In this document: positions 24,097-32,260 of the stretch, in pieces | How the letters are laid out: each line of letters starts with the position of its first letter | Numbering within the stretch: position 1 is the first letter of the stretch | NCBI RefSeq assembly: GCF_001509485.1 | Contig: NZ_LLZI01000243.1 | Span: 1 to 64,000, forward strand | Length of the DNA: 64,000 nucleotides | DNA from: Streptomyces sp. NRRL F-4489 | Lineage (GTDB): Bacteria > Actinomycetota > Actinomycetes > Streptomycetales > Streptomycetaceae | Reading direction: 5' to 3' | The notes under the pieces: model-generated | Seen by the model: only the letters and a program-made list of their open reading frames with translations | What the model was told of the DNA's origin: nothing | Databases searched by the model: none | Program-made: the position numbers and the translations under genes

Positions 24097-24849
24097 TCAG
24101 GCAGCCGCGTACGTGCCCCGAGCCGGGCGGGTGACCAGGTCCGTCTTCTTCACGGCCCGGTCGAGGGTGTTGCGCACGGACTCGATCTGCCCCGGCGTGG
24201 CCTCGCGTCCCAGCGCGGCGTTGATATCGCGCGGACGCATCGGGGTACCGGAGTCCTTCAGAATGGCCAGCGCGGCGTCCAGCAGACTGGCGTTGTCCTT
24301 CCCGGCCGGTTCCTTGGCGGCCTCGGTGCGCTTCGCCGCCGCCTTCTTGGCCTTCGGCTTCGGCTTCGCGGCCGCCGCGGGCTTCCGGCCCGCCGGCTTC
24401 TTGGCCGGGCCGCGCTTGGTACGCGGCGAGGTCGCGGCCCGCGGCTGCGGAACGACGGAGGACGCACCGTCAGCCGACTCGGCGCCCGCCGCTTCACCGG
24501 AACCACCGGCTGCCGCGGGAGCGCCACGTTCGGCAGTAACTCCCTTATCAGGAGATGGAGTTGACGCCCCGTCCGCTTCGTCGCTCACCGCGACGTGCGT
24601 TGCCGCTGATGCCGCGTCAGGTGCTGACTGGGCCGCCGCGTCGGTGGTGAGCGCGGCCGCCGCGACCGGCTGCTGGGCGGCGAGGGGGGCACCGGTCAGC
24701 ACCCGCAGATGCTCGAGCGCGGTACGTGCCGCGGTCACCCGCCGCACCACACCGTCGAGTTGTTCGCGCAGTTGCCGTTCCTGCTCTTCCAGCTCGGGCA
24801 GGACGCCTTCGAGGTTCTGGATCGTCTGATGGAGAACGGAGTCAGTCAT
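24097..24849 (-). CDS. Histone-H1-like protein with coiled coil and C-terminal winged helix, 250 aa
   Basis: Unusual three-part protein. Residues 1-48 form a heptad coiled coil (E-L-E-E-Q-E-R-Q-L-R-E-Q-L); 50-130 is an Ala/Ser/Gly-rich disordered linker; about 135-185 is a Lys/Ala/Pro tail (K-P-K-P-K-A-K-K-A-A-A-K-R) like histone H1; 190-250 is a compact domain with I-L-K-D-S-G-T-P-M-R-P-R-D-I-N and R-N-T-L-D-R-A-V-K-K, a winged-helix pattern. It probably binds DNA and may bridge it as an oligomer. ATG 24849 has AGGAAA upstream. Gap 24850-25035 shows nothing notable. No close characterised relative is known to me. Confidence 0.72.
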   Translation of the reverse strand: MTDSVLHQTIQNLEGVLPELEEQERQLREQLDGVVRRVTAARTALEHLRVLTGAPLAAQQPVAAAALTTDAAAQSAPDAASAATHVAVSDEADGASTPSPDKGVTAERGAPAAAGGSGEAAGAESADGASSVVPQPRAATSPRTKRGPAKKPAGRKPAAAAKPKPKAKKAAAKRTEAAKEPAGKDNASLLDAALAILKDSGTPMRPRDINAALGREATPGQIESVRNTLDRAVKKTDLVTRPARGTYAAA

Positions 24850-25035
24850 GTGTTTCCTAACCTCACGGGGGAAGCGAGATTCCAGTCACCATACGCCCAA
24901 CGACCGAAGGGCGGGAGAGGGGACGGCTTTGGCGCGATGATCTGAACGTCACCCCGCGGAACGCCAGACCGACCGAAAAACACTGCTGGGGACGGCACCG
25001 GGGGGGCAGGAGCGCGGCCAACTCAACTCCCCACC

Positions 25036-25917
25036 TCAACCACTGATCAACTGCGCCAACTCCCGTGCCGCATCGGTGGGGTTGGCCGGGTGGACCAGTT
25101 CCGTGCGGTGGATCAGGCGCGGCTCGGCGACCGGGACGGCGGTGATGCCGGGAAGCGCGGACGCCACCGGCAGCGGCAGTGCGGCCAGGCCGTGGCCGGC
25201 GGCGGCCAGTGCGGCCAGGCCGTGCAGATCGGTCCCGCGGTGGCGCAGCCGGTGCGGGAACCCGTCGGTACGGCACACCGCACGCAGCCGGTCGAGGGGA
25301 ACGGCGGTGTCGGGCGCGTCGATCCACTGCGCGTGGGTCAGATCCGTCAACCGCACCGAACGCCGTCGCGCCAAGGGATGACCCTCCGGGAACACCACGG
25401 CCAGCGTCTCCTCCGCCGCCGCGAGGGTGACGGAGGGGCCGAGGTCAGGCATCGGCAGCGGGTCGCTGGGGGCGGCGACACCGTCAACGAAGCCGAGGTC
25501 GGCGCGCCCGCTCACCACCTCCGCGAGCACCGCCTCCCGACCCAGGGTCCGCACTTCGACGTCCAGCAGACGGGCCGAGGACCGCAGGTCGGTGAGTGCC
25601 TGGGCCACCGCGGGCCCCAGGGCGGCGGGCGAACAGGCAAGCGTCAGCCGGGTGGGGCGGGCGCCGTCCAGACGGGCGATGTCCGCGCGGGCGGCGTCCA
25701 GGCGCAGCAGCAGAGCCGGGGCGTGCTCCATGAGCCGCGCCCCCGCCGGCGTCGGCGCCACCGGGCGGCGCTCGACCAGGCGCGTGCCCACATCCGCTTC
25801 GAGCGCGGCGATGTGCTGGGAGACCGCGGACTGGGTGTACCCGAGCGCTGCGGCGGCCCGGGAGAAGGAGGAGTGTTCGAGAACCGCGACGAACGTACGC
25901 AGCAGATGCGGATCCAT
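25036..25917 (-). CDS. LysR family transcriptional regulator, 293 aa
   Basis: LysR-type regulator. The N-terminal winged helix contains L-R-T-F-V-A-V-L-E-H-S-S-F-S-R-A-A-A and Y-T-Q-S-A-V-S-Q-H-I, followed by E-A-D-V-G-T-R-L-V-E-R-R, all hallmark positions. The C-terminal effector domain is of normal length (G-R-A-D-L-G-F-V-D). It diverges from the amidotransferase-like gene at 26011 with a 93-bp shared gap, the classical arrangement for LysR control of the neighbour. GATAGT lies 6 nt before ATG 25917, so the mRNA could be leaderless. Confidence 0.88.
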   Translation of the reverse strand: MDPHLLRTFVAVLEHSSFSRAAAALGYTQSAVSQHIAALEADVGTRLVERRPVAPTPAGARLMEHAPALLLRLDAARADIARLDGARPTRLTLACSPAALGPAVAQALTDLRSSARLLDVEVRTLGREAVLAEVVSGRADLGFVDGVAAPSDPLPMPDLGPSVTLAAAEETLAVVFPEGHPLARRRSVRLTDLTHAQWIDAPDTAVPLDRLRAVCRTDGFPHRLRHRGTDLHGLAALAAAGHGLAALPLPVASALPGITAVPVAEPRLIHRTELVHPANPTDAARELAQLISG

Positions 25918-26010
25918 GCTCCCACTATCCCACCTCCATCAGCGTCCCTTATCCCCGATGCAGTAATCATCGTTGGACCTGATCCAGGCACGCGGCGCAG
26001 GATGACTGCC

Positions 26011-26838
26011 ATGAACGCCACCACGAACCACGGCACCACGAACCACGCCGCCGCGAAGCACGCCGGCACCAAGCACGCCACCGCGGACGACGCCACCCAC
26101 CACGGGACGGCTCCCGCGCGCCGCAGGCCCACCGCCCGTCTTGCCTTGATCGGCGACCGTTCCGAAGCGGTCCGCTCGCACACCCTCATCCCCGGCCTCC
26201 TCGAAGCGCTGCGCGACCGGGACGGCCTGGACCTCGACGCCTACTGGATTCCTTCCGAGGACGCGGCGGAGTACCAGGACCTGGCGGGCTTCGACGCGAT
26301 CTGGGTCCTCCCCGGCAGCCCCTACCGCAGTGAGTCCGGCGTCCTGGCGGCGATCCGCGCGGCCCGCGAGGGCGGCATCCCGTTCCTGGGGACCTGCGGC
26401 GGTTTCCAGCACGTACTGCTGGAGTTCGCCCGCAACGCCTGCGGCCTGACGCACGTCGGCCACGCCGAGAACGATCCCCACCTCGCCGACGAGGACGCCG
26501 TGGTCATCCCGCTGGCCTGCTCCCTGGTCGGCCACGAGGGGACCGTACGCGTCACCGCCGGTTCCCGCGCCGCGCACCTGCTCGGCACCGACCGCATCCA
26601 GGCCCGCTACCACTGCAACTACGCGCCCAACCCCCGCTACCTCGACCGCCTGCGCGCCGACGGCCTGAGCTTCACCGGCACCGACGAGTCCGGCGAGGTC
26701 CGCATCGCCGAGCTGCCCGGCCACCCCTTCTTCCTGGCCACGCTCTTCCAGCCGGAACTGGACGGCGACGGCACCCGCCCCCATCCGTTCATCACCGGCC
26801 TGGCCACCGCCGCCGTCGACCACGCCCGGACCCGATGA
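26011..26838 (+). CDS. Glutamine-amidotransferase-like protein related to CTP synthase C-terminus, 275 aa
   Basis: Class I glutamine amidotransferase fold without a synthase partner domain. L-A-L-I-G-D-R-S-E-A-V-R-S-H opens the domain, G-T-C-G-G-F-Q-H carries the expected nucleophilic Cys, and L-F-Q-P-E-L replaces the usual H-P-E near the end, so the His of the triad is not in its normal place. The set matches proteins annotated as CTP-synthase C-terminal-region related. The first 40 residues are His/Ala/Thr-rich with a His every four to six residues, encoded by degenerate 15-bp repeats. ATG 26011 is chosen for its GCAGGA site. Probably controlled by the divergent LysR. Confidence 0.75.
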   Translation: MNATTNHGTTNHAAAKHAGTKHATADDATHHGTAPARRRPTARLALIGDRSEAVRSHTLIPGLLEALRDRDGLDLDAYWIPSEDAAEYQDLAGFDAIWVLPGSPYRSESGVLAAIRAAREGGIPFLGTCGGFQHVLLEFARNACGLTHVGHAENDPHLADEDAVVIPLACSLVGHEGTVRVTAGSRAAHLLGTDRIQARYHCNYAPNPRYLDRLRADGLSFTGTDESGEVRIAELPGHPFFLATLFQPELDGDGTRPHPFITGLATAAVDHARTR

Positions 26839-27161
26839 ACGAGGCCACCGGGCCAGGCAGTCCACCTGTCGTCCACTCCGCAGGCGACCGCCGTGCCCGG
26901 CCGGTAGGCGACCGCCGTGCCTGGCCGCCGCCAGCCCGCAGTGCCTGGCCGGCCGTCTGCCGCGCCTGGCAACGCGCCCGCCATGCCGGGCTGCGGGTCT
27001 GCCGTGCCTGGCTGCGTGCCTGCACCGTGCCCGACGCGCACGCCCGCAGCCCGCTGGCCCCGGCGCGGGACACCGCGCTCACCGCCGCCCGCCTCGCCGC
27101 CACCGGCTCGCCCGGCGCGTTCACCGCTGCGACGGCGGACCCGTCCGCGCCCAAGCCGTAG
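26835..27161 (+). CDS. Possible small Arg/Ala-rich protein, 108 aa
   Basis: An ATG overlaps the stop of the preceding gene as ATGA, so it could be translated by coupling. The first 65 codons run through GCCGTGCCTGG-type repeats and give a repetitive R-A-W-P sequence with little globular character. The last 45 codons (from P-D-A-H-A-R) have almost only G or C in third position and look coding. No family is recognised. It may instead be a non-coding repeat region; confidence is low. From 27162 to 27285 nothing is seen. Confidence 0.35.
   Translation: MNEATGPGSPPVVHSAGDRRARPVGDRRAWPPPARSAWPAVCRAWQRARHAGLRVCRAWLRACTVPDAHARSPLAPARDTALTAARLAATGSPGAFTAATADPSAPKP
26882..26929 (+). repeat. Two tandem 24-bp repeats with GCCGTGCCTGG core
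   Basis: AGGCGACCGCCGTGCC begins both 24-bp units (26882-26905, 26906-26929), and further GTGCCTGGC copies follow at about 26941, 26964 and 27004. This is one of several TGCCTGG clusters in the window. Confidence 0.8.
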
Positions 27162-27285
27162 CGGATGCGGATCCGCACCGAAGGGTCTGGGGTCGGCGCG
27201 ACCGAACCGGAGGGCCTGGGCTCGGAGCCGGGGTCGGCCTGGGCCAACCCGGACCCGGGCCCCGCTCCGGCTCGGCCCGGTCCCG

Positions 27286-27675
27286 CTACCGCTGGGCGTG
27301 GTGCAAGCGATAGGCCCCGGACAAGTCCCGTACCTCCACCGACGTCACCACCTCATAGCCATCGCCGTCGCTGTCGCGGTAGCCGTGGCCGCCGGCCGGC
27401 AGATGCTTGCCCAGCAGCGCGAGGACGTCCTCCGCCAGCCGGGCCTTCAGCTCGTCCGGCCGTCCGGGCAGCAGCCCCACCTCGACATGCACGAACGCCA
27501 CCTGCCCCGCGCCCCGGTCGCCGACGAAGGTCTCCGCGGCCGACCGGAAGAAGGTCTTGCACACACCCGCCGAACCGGTCTCCTCCAGCACCATCGGATG
27601 CAGCTCCCGCACGAACGCCTGCCGGTCGAAGACACCGGACAGCTGTGCGGAGTAATCGACGGTGATATGCGGCAT
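27286..27675 (-). CDS. Tautomerase-superfamily protein, CHMI-like, 129 aa
   Basis: Small isomerase of the 5-carboxymethyl-2-hydroxymuconate isomerase group. Translation begins M-P-H-I-T-V-D-Y-S, leaving the catalytic N-terminal Pro after methionine removal; the chosen ATG 27675 (GAGAGG upstream) is the only start that gives this. F-V-H-V-E-V-G-L-L-P-G-R is the second conserved strand. In known cases the enzyme works in homoprotocatechuate breakdown, but no hpa genes are nearby, so its substrate here is open. Confidence 0.82.
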   Translation of the reverse strand: MPHITVDYSAQLSGVFDRQAFVRELHPMVLEETGSAGVCKTFFRSAAETFVGDRGAGQVAFVHVEVGLLPGRPDELKARLAEDVLALLGKHLPAGGHGYRDSDGDGYEVVTSVEVRDLSGAYRLHHAQR

Positions 27676-27781
27676 GAGGGACCTCTCGGGTGTGTGTGCG
27701 TTATGCACCTATCTTGGTCCATGGTGCCGATCGCTCCCCACCGGGCCCCGGAATACGGGCGCGAGGCCGTCCGCCTGCACG

Positions 27782-28480
27782 CTACGCCGTGGCTGCCTCC
27801 AGGAGTACGCGGGCCAGTTCGCGGGGCTGGGAGAACATCGGCCAGTGGCCGGTGTCCAGCGTGGCCAGCCGCCAGCGCTCGCCGGCCAGCAGCGCGGCCA
27901 CGTCGGGGTTCAGCTCGGGATTGCCGAGAACGCACTGGATGTACGTCGCCGGCAGCTCGCCGAGCGGACGGGCCAGCGCGGCGGGCTCGATGAGCGAGGC
28001 ACCGGGGTGGGGCGTCGCGCCGCCCATGATCCGCGCCACCTGCTCGTCGGTCAGCCCATGGCCGGCGTAGAGCTCCGCGCCCAACGGCGCCCAGCAGCCG
28101 TCGTTCACGGCCATCGACGCCTCCACCATGGCGCGGCCTTCCGGCCAGGCGGACGCGAACGACTCGCCGTCCTGCGGCACATTGGCGTCCACGAACACCA
28201 CCCGGGCCAATCGCCCGCCGATCCGCTCGGCGGCCTGCCCCACGGGTATGCCGGAGTAGCTGTGCCCCACGAGGACGACATCCCGCAGATCGAGCCGCTC
28301 GACCTCGTCCACGATGTCCTGGACGTGGGTCTGCTGTCCGGCGGGGATGCCGCGCTTCTCGGCGAGGCCGGAGAGGGTGAGCGGGTGCACGCCGTGCCCC
28401 GCCTCGCGCAGCGCCGGCACCACCTCCTCCCACGCCCACGCCCCGAGCCACGCGCCTGCCACCAGTACGAATTGCGTCAT
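27782..28480 (-). CDS. Alpha/beta hydrolase (EstC/MES-like), 232 aa
   Basis: Compact serine hydrolase. V-L-V-A-G-A-W-L-G-A-W-A-W at the N-terminus is the oxyanion region seen in plant methylesterases and bacterial EstC-type enzymes; V-G-H-S-Y-S-G is the nucleophile elbow (Ser near 73), and D-T-G-H-W-P-M has the catalytic His. A cofactor-free carboxylesterase activity is likely. TACGTT lies exactly 6 nt before the ATG at 28480 with no ribosome site, which predicts a leaderless mRNA. It is divergent from the caspase-like gene at 28664. Confidence 0.85.
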   Translation of the reverse strand: MTQFVLVAGAWLGAWAWEEVVPALREAGHGVHPLTLSGLAEKRGIPAGQQTHVQDIVDEVERLDLRDVVLVGHSYSGIPVGQAAERIGGRLARVVFVDANVPQDGESFASAWPEGRAMVEASMAVNDGCWAPLGAELYAGHGLTDEQVARIMGGATPHPGASLIEPAALARPLGELPATYIQCVLGNPELNPDVAALLAGERWRLATLDTGHWPMFSQPRELARVLLEAATA

Positions 28481-28663
28481 GAGGGCAACGTAGCGGAGGG
28501 GTCTGACAATCGCGCCGGAAATACTCTGCCCCGAGGCCGGGAAGACTCTGCCGGAAACCTGCCCAAAACGGGCCGCTGTACCGCCGTACGGAAACGGTCG
28601 CGGACCGGCAAATAAGCGACAGCCGACCCGCCGCCGCGAGCGCCGCATGAGTAGGGTGCAACT

Positions 28664-30316
28664 ATGCAGACCAGCGGGGAGGAACAGCGCGGCCACGTGC
28701 TGCTGATCGCGGGGGCCAGGGCCACGCACCGGCGTACCGTCCAGGTGATGCCCAGCGCCAATCTGGCCGCGCTGACCGCCGTCCCCGTGCCCGCGCTGCT
28801 CGGCAGTACGCTGCCCGCCGACCTCGTCCACCTCGACGGGCCGCGCGATCAGAACACCCTGCTCATCAGGCTCCGTACGGCCGCGGCGGCCTCCGGGCCG
28901 CTGCTGGTCTACCTCTCCGGTCAGTTGACGGTGGACCGCAAGCACCACCGGCTGCATCTCGCCTCCGCCGCCACGACCGCCGCCACCGCGCGCTACACCG
29001 CGCTGCCCTGGGAGTGGGTGTTCAACGAGCTCCGCCGGCGGCGCGGAGCCACGACCGTGCTGGTCGACATGGCCGCCGACAAGGGCGCCTGGGCCGTCCT
29101 CCAGGAGAGCGGCGGACTGCCGGAGGTGAACGCCGAGCTCTACGGCGTCATCACGCCACCCGGAACGCACGCCACCGCGGACGGCATCAGCGTCTACACC
29201 CACCACCTCATCGACGTGCTGCGCACCCACCCCGACCGCCCGGCGACCGACCGGCTGCACGCCCTGGCGCTGGCCGCCGCCCCCATACCGCCCGGCACGC
29301 TCGTGCTGCCCGGCGGAGGGACGGGGCCCGCGCCCGCGCCCGCCTCCTCCTCTTACGGGTCATACGAGCCTCACGAGCCTCACGGGTCTTACGGGGACCA
29401 CTCGGGGCACGAGCACCACGGGCCCCGGGGGCCTCACGCGTACCCGACGGCGGCGGAAGCCCAGCCCAAAACGCCGATCAAGCGGCTGCTCTCCGGCGAG
29501 CGTTCGCTGCTGCCGGCCCTCCGGCGCCGGGAGCCCGGTGCCGGTGCCGGGGCCGGGCACGGCTTCGGGCCGGCCCCGAGCGAGAGCGACTTCCCGACGC
29601 TTCCGCCGGCGACGGCGTACGACGCGTACCCGCTCGTCGACGACCGGTCCCAGTGGTCGCAGCCCCAGCCGACCGGCGCGCCCCCGGCCCCCGGCCACGT
29701 CCCCGACCCGAGTACGCACCCGGCCCCCGCCCCCCAGGACACCGCCCCGGGACCGGCGCAGGCCCCGCAGGCCCCGGCCGCGGCTCCGTTCCCCCAGCAG
29801 CAGTCCGTTCCCCCGCAGCAGTCCGTTCCCCCGCACCAGTCGGCGCCGCCGCCAACCACCGGGTCGGGCAGCAGCGACCCGGACCCCCGGCCGCTCATCT
29901 GGCAGGCCGCTCAGGCAGGCCGCCACGACCAGGCCGCGGACATGGCGGCGGCCTGGGAACAACAGGCATTGCAGCGCTACGGGTACGACTCGCCGCAGGC
30001 CACCCAATGGGCGGAGATCCGGGCGGACTTGGCACGGATGGCCGGTCGCTGGCCGCTCGCCACACAGCTGTGGGTGGCCGCGGCCCGCAGGCGCCTGGCG
30101 CATCAGTCATCCGACGCCCCGGAAGTCCTCAACGCCGCCCGCGGCGCGCACTACTGCTGGAACCAGATCACCGACACCGACCAGGCGATCGAGAACGGCC
30201 CCGAGCTGATCAACCTGCTGCGCCAACTCCCCGCCCTCGACCCGCGCCACGTCTACACCGCGCAGACCCGCCTCCAACACCTGCACCAGCAGTCATGGGG
30301 CGTCGGCGGCAAGTAG
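28664..30316 (+). CDS. Protein with degenerate caspase-like head and helical tail, 550 aa
   Basis: Three-part protein. Residues 10-150 have the strand/loop order of a caspase-fold domain: H-V-L-L-I-A-G-A, L-L-V-Y-L-S-G-Q (83-87 where active enzymes have S-G-H-G) and V-L-V-D-M-A-A-D-K-G (where active enzymes have D-C-C-x-S-G), so both His and Cys are missing. Residues 200-410 are Pro/Gln-rich and disordered, with His-Glu-Pro and Q-Q-S-V-P-P repeats. Residues 415-550 are helical repeats like TPR. It may be a scaffold. TAGGGT 6 nt before ATG 28664 suggests a leaderless mRNA. Fold assignment is by eye only. Confidence 0.65.
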   Translation: MQTSGEEQRGHVLLIAGARATHRRTVQVMPSANLAALTAVPVPALLGSTLPADLVHLDGPRDQNTLLIRLRTAAAASGPLLVYLSGQLTVDRKHHRLHLASAATTAATARYTALPWEWVFNELRRRRGATTVLVDMAADKGAWAVLQESGGLPEVNAELYGVITPPGTHATADGISVYTHHLIDVLRTHPDRPATDRLHALALAAAPIPPGTLVLPGGGTGPAPAPASSSYGSYEPHEPHGSYGDHSGHEHHGPRGPHAYPTAAEAQPKTPIKRLLSGERSLLPALRRREPGAGAGAGHGFGPAPSESDFPTLPPATAYDAYPLVDDRSQWSQPQPTGAPPAPGHVPDPSTHPAPAPQDTAPGPAQAPQAPAAAPFPQQQSVPPQQSVPPHQSAPPPTTGSGSSDPDPRPLIWQAAQAGRHDQAADMAAAWEQQALQRYGYDSPQATQWAEIRADLARMAGRWPLATQLWVAAARRRLAHQSSDAPEVLNAARGAHYCWNQITDTDQAIENGPELINLLRQLPALDPRHVYTAQTRLQHLHQQSWGVGGK

Positions 30317-30404
30317 GCACCCGGCACGGCGGCAGACATCAGGTCGCGGGCGGCATGAAGCCGACCGGTGGCAGCCCCGTCCGGCGACTCGCGCCGGAGG
30401 GGGC

Positions 30405-31109
30405 TCACGCCATGGCCCGGCCCCGGCCGAGTTCCTCGATGCTCTCCAGTCGGTGGCGGGCCTCGTCGAGATCGCGGCCCCAGGTGGTCACCCCGTACCC
30501 CTCGATCAGGAGGGCCGGCGGAGCGCAGTCAGCCGATGACCCGTCCAACGTGGTGAAGTAGGCGGCCGCATCATCGGCGATCCGTCGCGGCTCGGGCCAG
30601 TTGGCGAAGACCGGGACCGTGACGGCAACGGACAGCGGGACCGTGCCCCGGCCGGTTGCCGGACCGGTGGCCGGCCCCGACGCCGGGGGTGCATCCCATT
30701 GCTCGAACGTCACCTCGCCCAACGCGCCGGCGTCGCTGGCGAGTTCGGCGGCCCTGGTGAACCCGCCCAGCGCGGCAAGGCCCGCCGCCCGAGGTGCCTG
30801 GGTGTGAATGACTGCCCCGCATCCCGGCAGCAGCCGGTAGAGCGCGAGGTGAAGGGCGGTTTCGGCGGGCGGCCATTCGACCTCGCCGAGCAGCGGCAAC
30901 CCTTCCTCCGGTTCGATCAGGACGGTGTCGTGGCGGGTGAGCGTCGCCGTTTCCAGGCCGCCGACCGTGATCGCGACCGCGTCACCGCAACGCACCGACA
31001 GACTTCCCGAACCGCCCGGCAACCAGCCGCCCTGGTGGAGGGCGCGACCGGCCGCAGCGAGCCGCCCCCGCTGCATTTCGGCGTCCTCACCGATGATGAT
31101 GGGCTTCAC
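30405..31109 (-). CDS. Class II aldolase/MtnB-like protein with altered metal ligands, 234 aa
   Basis: Class II aldolase/adducin fold, closest to methylthioribulose-1-phosphate dehydratase: G-G-W-L-P-G-G-S-G-S-L-S-V-R (27-40), P-P-A-E-T-A-L-H (81-88), and W-G-R-D-L-D-E-A-R-H-R-L-E near the C-terminus. The zinc motif H-T-H is H-T-Q here (102-104) and the usual R-G-H-G is E-G-Y-G, so two of three metal His are replaced. It may be inactive or use another chemistry. GTG 31109 is preceded by GGAGGAAAG. No other methionine-salvage genes adjoin. Divergent from TetR at 31246. Confidence 0.75.
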   Translation of the reverse strand: MKPIIIGEDAEMQRGRLAAAGRALHQGGWLPGGSGSLSVRCGDAVAITVGGLETATLTRHDTVLIEPEEGLPLLGEVEWPPAETALHLALYRLLPGCGAVIHTQAPRAAGLAALGGFTRAAELASDAGALGEVTFEQWDAPPASGPATGPATGRGTVPLSVAVTVPVFANWPEPRRIADDAAAYFTTLDGSSADCAPPALLIEGYGVTTWGRDLDEARHRLESIEELGRGRAMA

Positions 31110-31190
31110 GAGCTTTCTTTCCTCCGGGACATGTCTGGGGTGGCCCATGGGCTGCCGGTCGGTCTGCCTGTCCGCCGTGCCACAGCAGGT

Positions 31191-31234
31191 ATACTGACCG
31201 GTATAGCTACTGACGTAACCATACCGATCGGTGT
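31191..31234. promoter_or_regulatory. Two TetR operators ATACYGAYCGGTRT
   Basis: ATACTGACCGGTAT (31191-31204) and ATACCGATCGGTGT (31221-31234) are 30 bp apart and each nearly palindromic. They lie between the divergent class II aldolase and tetR genes; the second abuts the predicted -10 TACCGT (31234-31239) of tetR. Confidence 0.75.
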
Positions 31235-31245
31235 ACCGTCAAGGC

Positions 31246-31887
31246 ATGACTGGCGACAGCGGGACGGCAGGGCGGGGCGGGCAGCGAAAGGGCGCCCAGC
31301 GCCTGACGCCCGCCGCGGTCAAGGTCCTCGAGACCGCCTCAACGCTCTTCTACGAAAAGGGAATTCGCGCGATCGGCGTGGAGGCCATCGCCGAGGGAGC
31401 CGGGGTCACCAAGAAGACGCTCTACGACCGGTTCGGCTCCAAGGACGAGCTGATCGTGGCCTACCTGCGGGCTCGCGACGAGCTCTGGCGCGACACCCTC
31501 GTACGGTACGTGGCCGAGCAGGCCCGGACCCCCCAGGAGAAGCTGCTCGCCACGTTCGGCGCGCTCCGCGACTGGATGCGCGAGCGCAACCCGCGCGGCT
31601 GCGCCTTCGTCAACGCCCATGTCGAACTCCCCGCCGACCACCCCGGCCAGGACGTCGCCCGCGAACAGAAGTCCTGGCTGCTCGGCTACTTGACGGACCT
31701 CGCGGCCGAAGCCGGGTGCGCCGAGCCCGGGCACCTGGCCGACCAGCTGCTCATCCTGCACGAGGGTGCCGGTATCGCCCATTCCCTGCAGTCGGTCCCC
31801 CGTGCGATGGAGCGGGCGCAGGAGATGGCCGTGCTGCTGATCGAGCAGTCCCTCAGCCCGGCGAGGGCATCCACCAGGGCCAACTGA
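31246..31887 (+). CDS. TetR family transcriptional regulator, 213 aa
   Basis: TetR repressor. Residues 28-72 contain the helix-turn-helix (I-G-V-E-A-I-A-E-G-A-G-V-T-K-K-T-L-Y-D-R-F-G-S-K-D-E-L split around the turn), followed by a ligand domain with R-N-P-R-G-C-A-F-V-N-A, a C-A-F motif common in a widespread TetR subgroup. ATG 31246 is preceded at exactly 6 nt by TACCGT, so a leaderless mRNA is likely; the GTG at 31231 has no support. The twin operators indicate autorepression and control of the divergent aldolase-like gene. A hairpin follows. Confidence 0.88.
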   Translation: MTGDSGTAGRGGQRKGAQRLTPAAVKVLETASTLFYEKGIRAIGVEAIAEGAGVTKKTLYDRFGSKDELIVAYLRARDELWRDTLVRYVAEQARTPQEKLLATFGALRDWMRERNPRGCAFVNAHVELPADHPGQDVAREQKSWLLGYLTDLAAEAGCAEPGHLADQLLILHEGAGIAHSLQSVPRAMERAQEMAVLLIEQSLSPARASTRAN

Positions 31888-31909
31888 GCACCGGAGAACG
31901 GTGGTGTGC

Positions 31910-31934
31910 GTCCCGTCCCGGCCTGGGGCGGGAC
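31910..31934 (+). terminator. Hairpin after tetR
   Basis: GTCCCGTCCC (31910-31919) pairs with GGGCGGGAC (31926-31934), nine base pairs with one bulge and a 6-nt loop, 23 bp after the tetR stop. Confidence 0.55.
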
Positions 31935-32260
31935 ACCGGGCGTGCGGTTGCGCGTACGGGCGCGGGCGCCGGTGCACGCCCGCCTCGCGCCACACCGTGC
32001 TTCAGCGAGCGTCGGCAAGTCCGGAAATATGCCTGAGCGCGTGGATCCGGGTGACTGATACTGGCGGCGGTCCCGATGACTGGTCGCCCGGCGCCACCGC
32101 GGGCGAACCCGGGACCAAGGCAGTACCAGCCAGACAGCACACCCCAGGCAGTCCCGGAAAGACCAGGAAATACAGGAAACACAGGCAAGACCAGGAACTG
32201 CCGGGAGCACCACGGACCTCATCAGGAACCCCAGGCAAGATCAGCCAAAGGAGCACTGTC
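31935..32260. other. Leader region of the I36-type inhibitor gene with CCAGGCA words
   Basis: No gene is supported. From about 32118 to 32250 the words CCAGGCA, CCAGGAA and ACAGGCAAGACCAGG recur irregularly (at least six CAGG cores), another case of the CCAGGCA family in an intergenic gap. The ribosome site AAAGGAG lies at the end. Confidence 0.5.

Noticed and set aside
29014..30561. 515-codon frame overlapping the caspase-like gene
   Set aside because: Arg/Pro-rich shadow of the gene at 28664, without domain signature or ribosome site.
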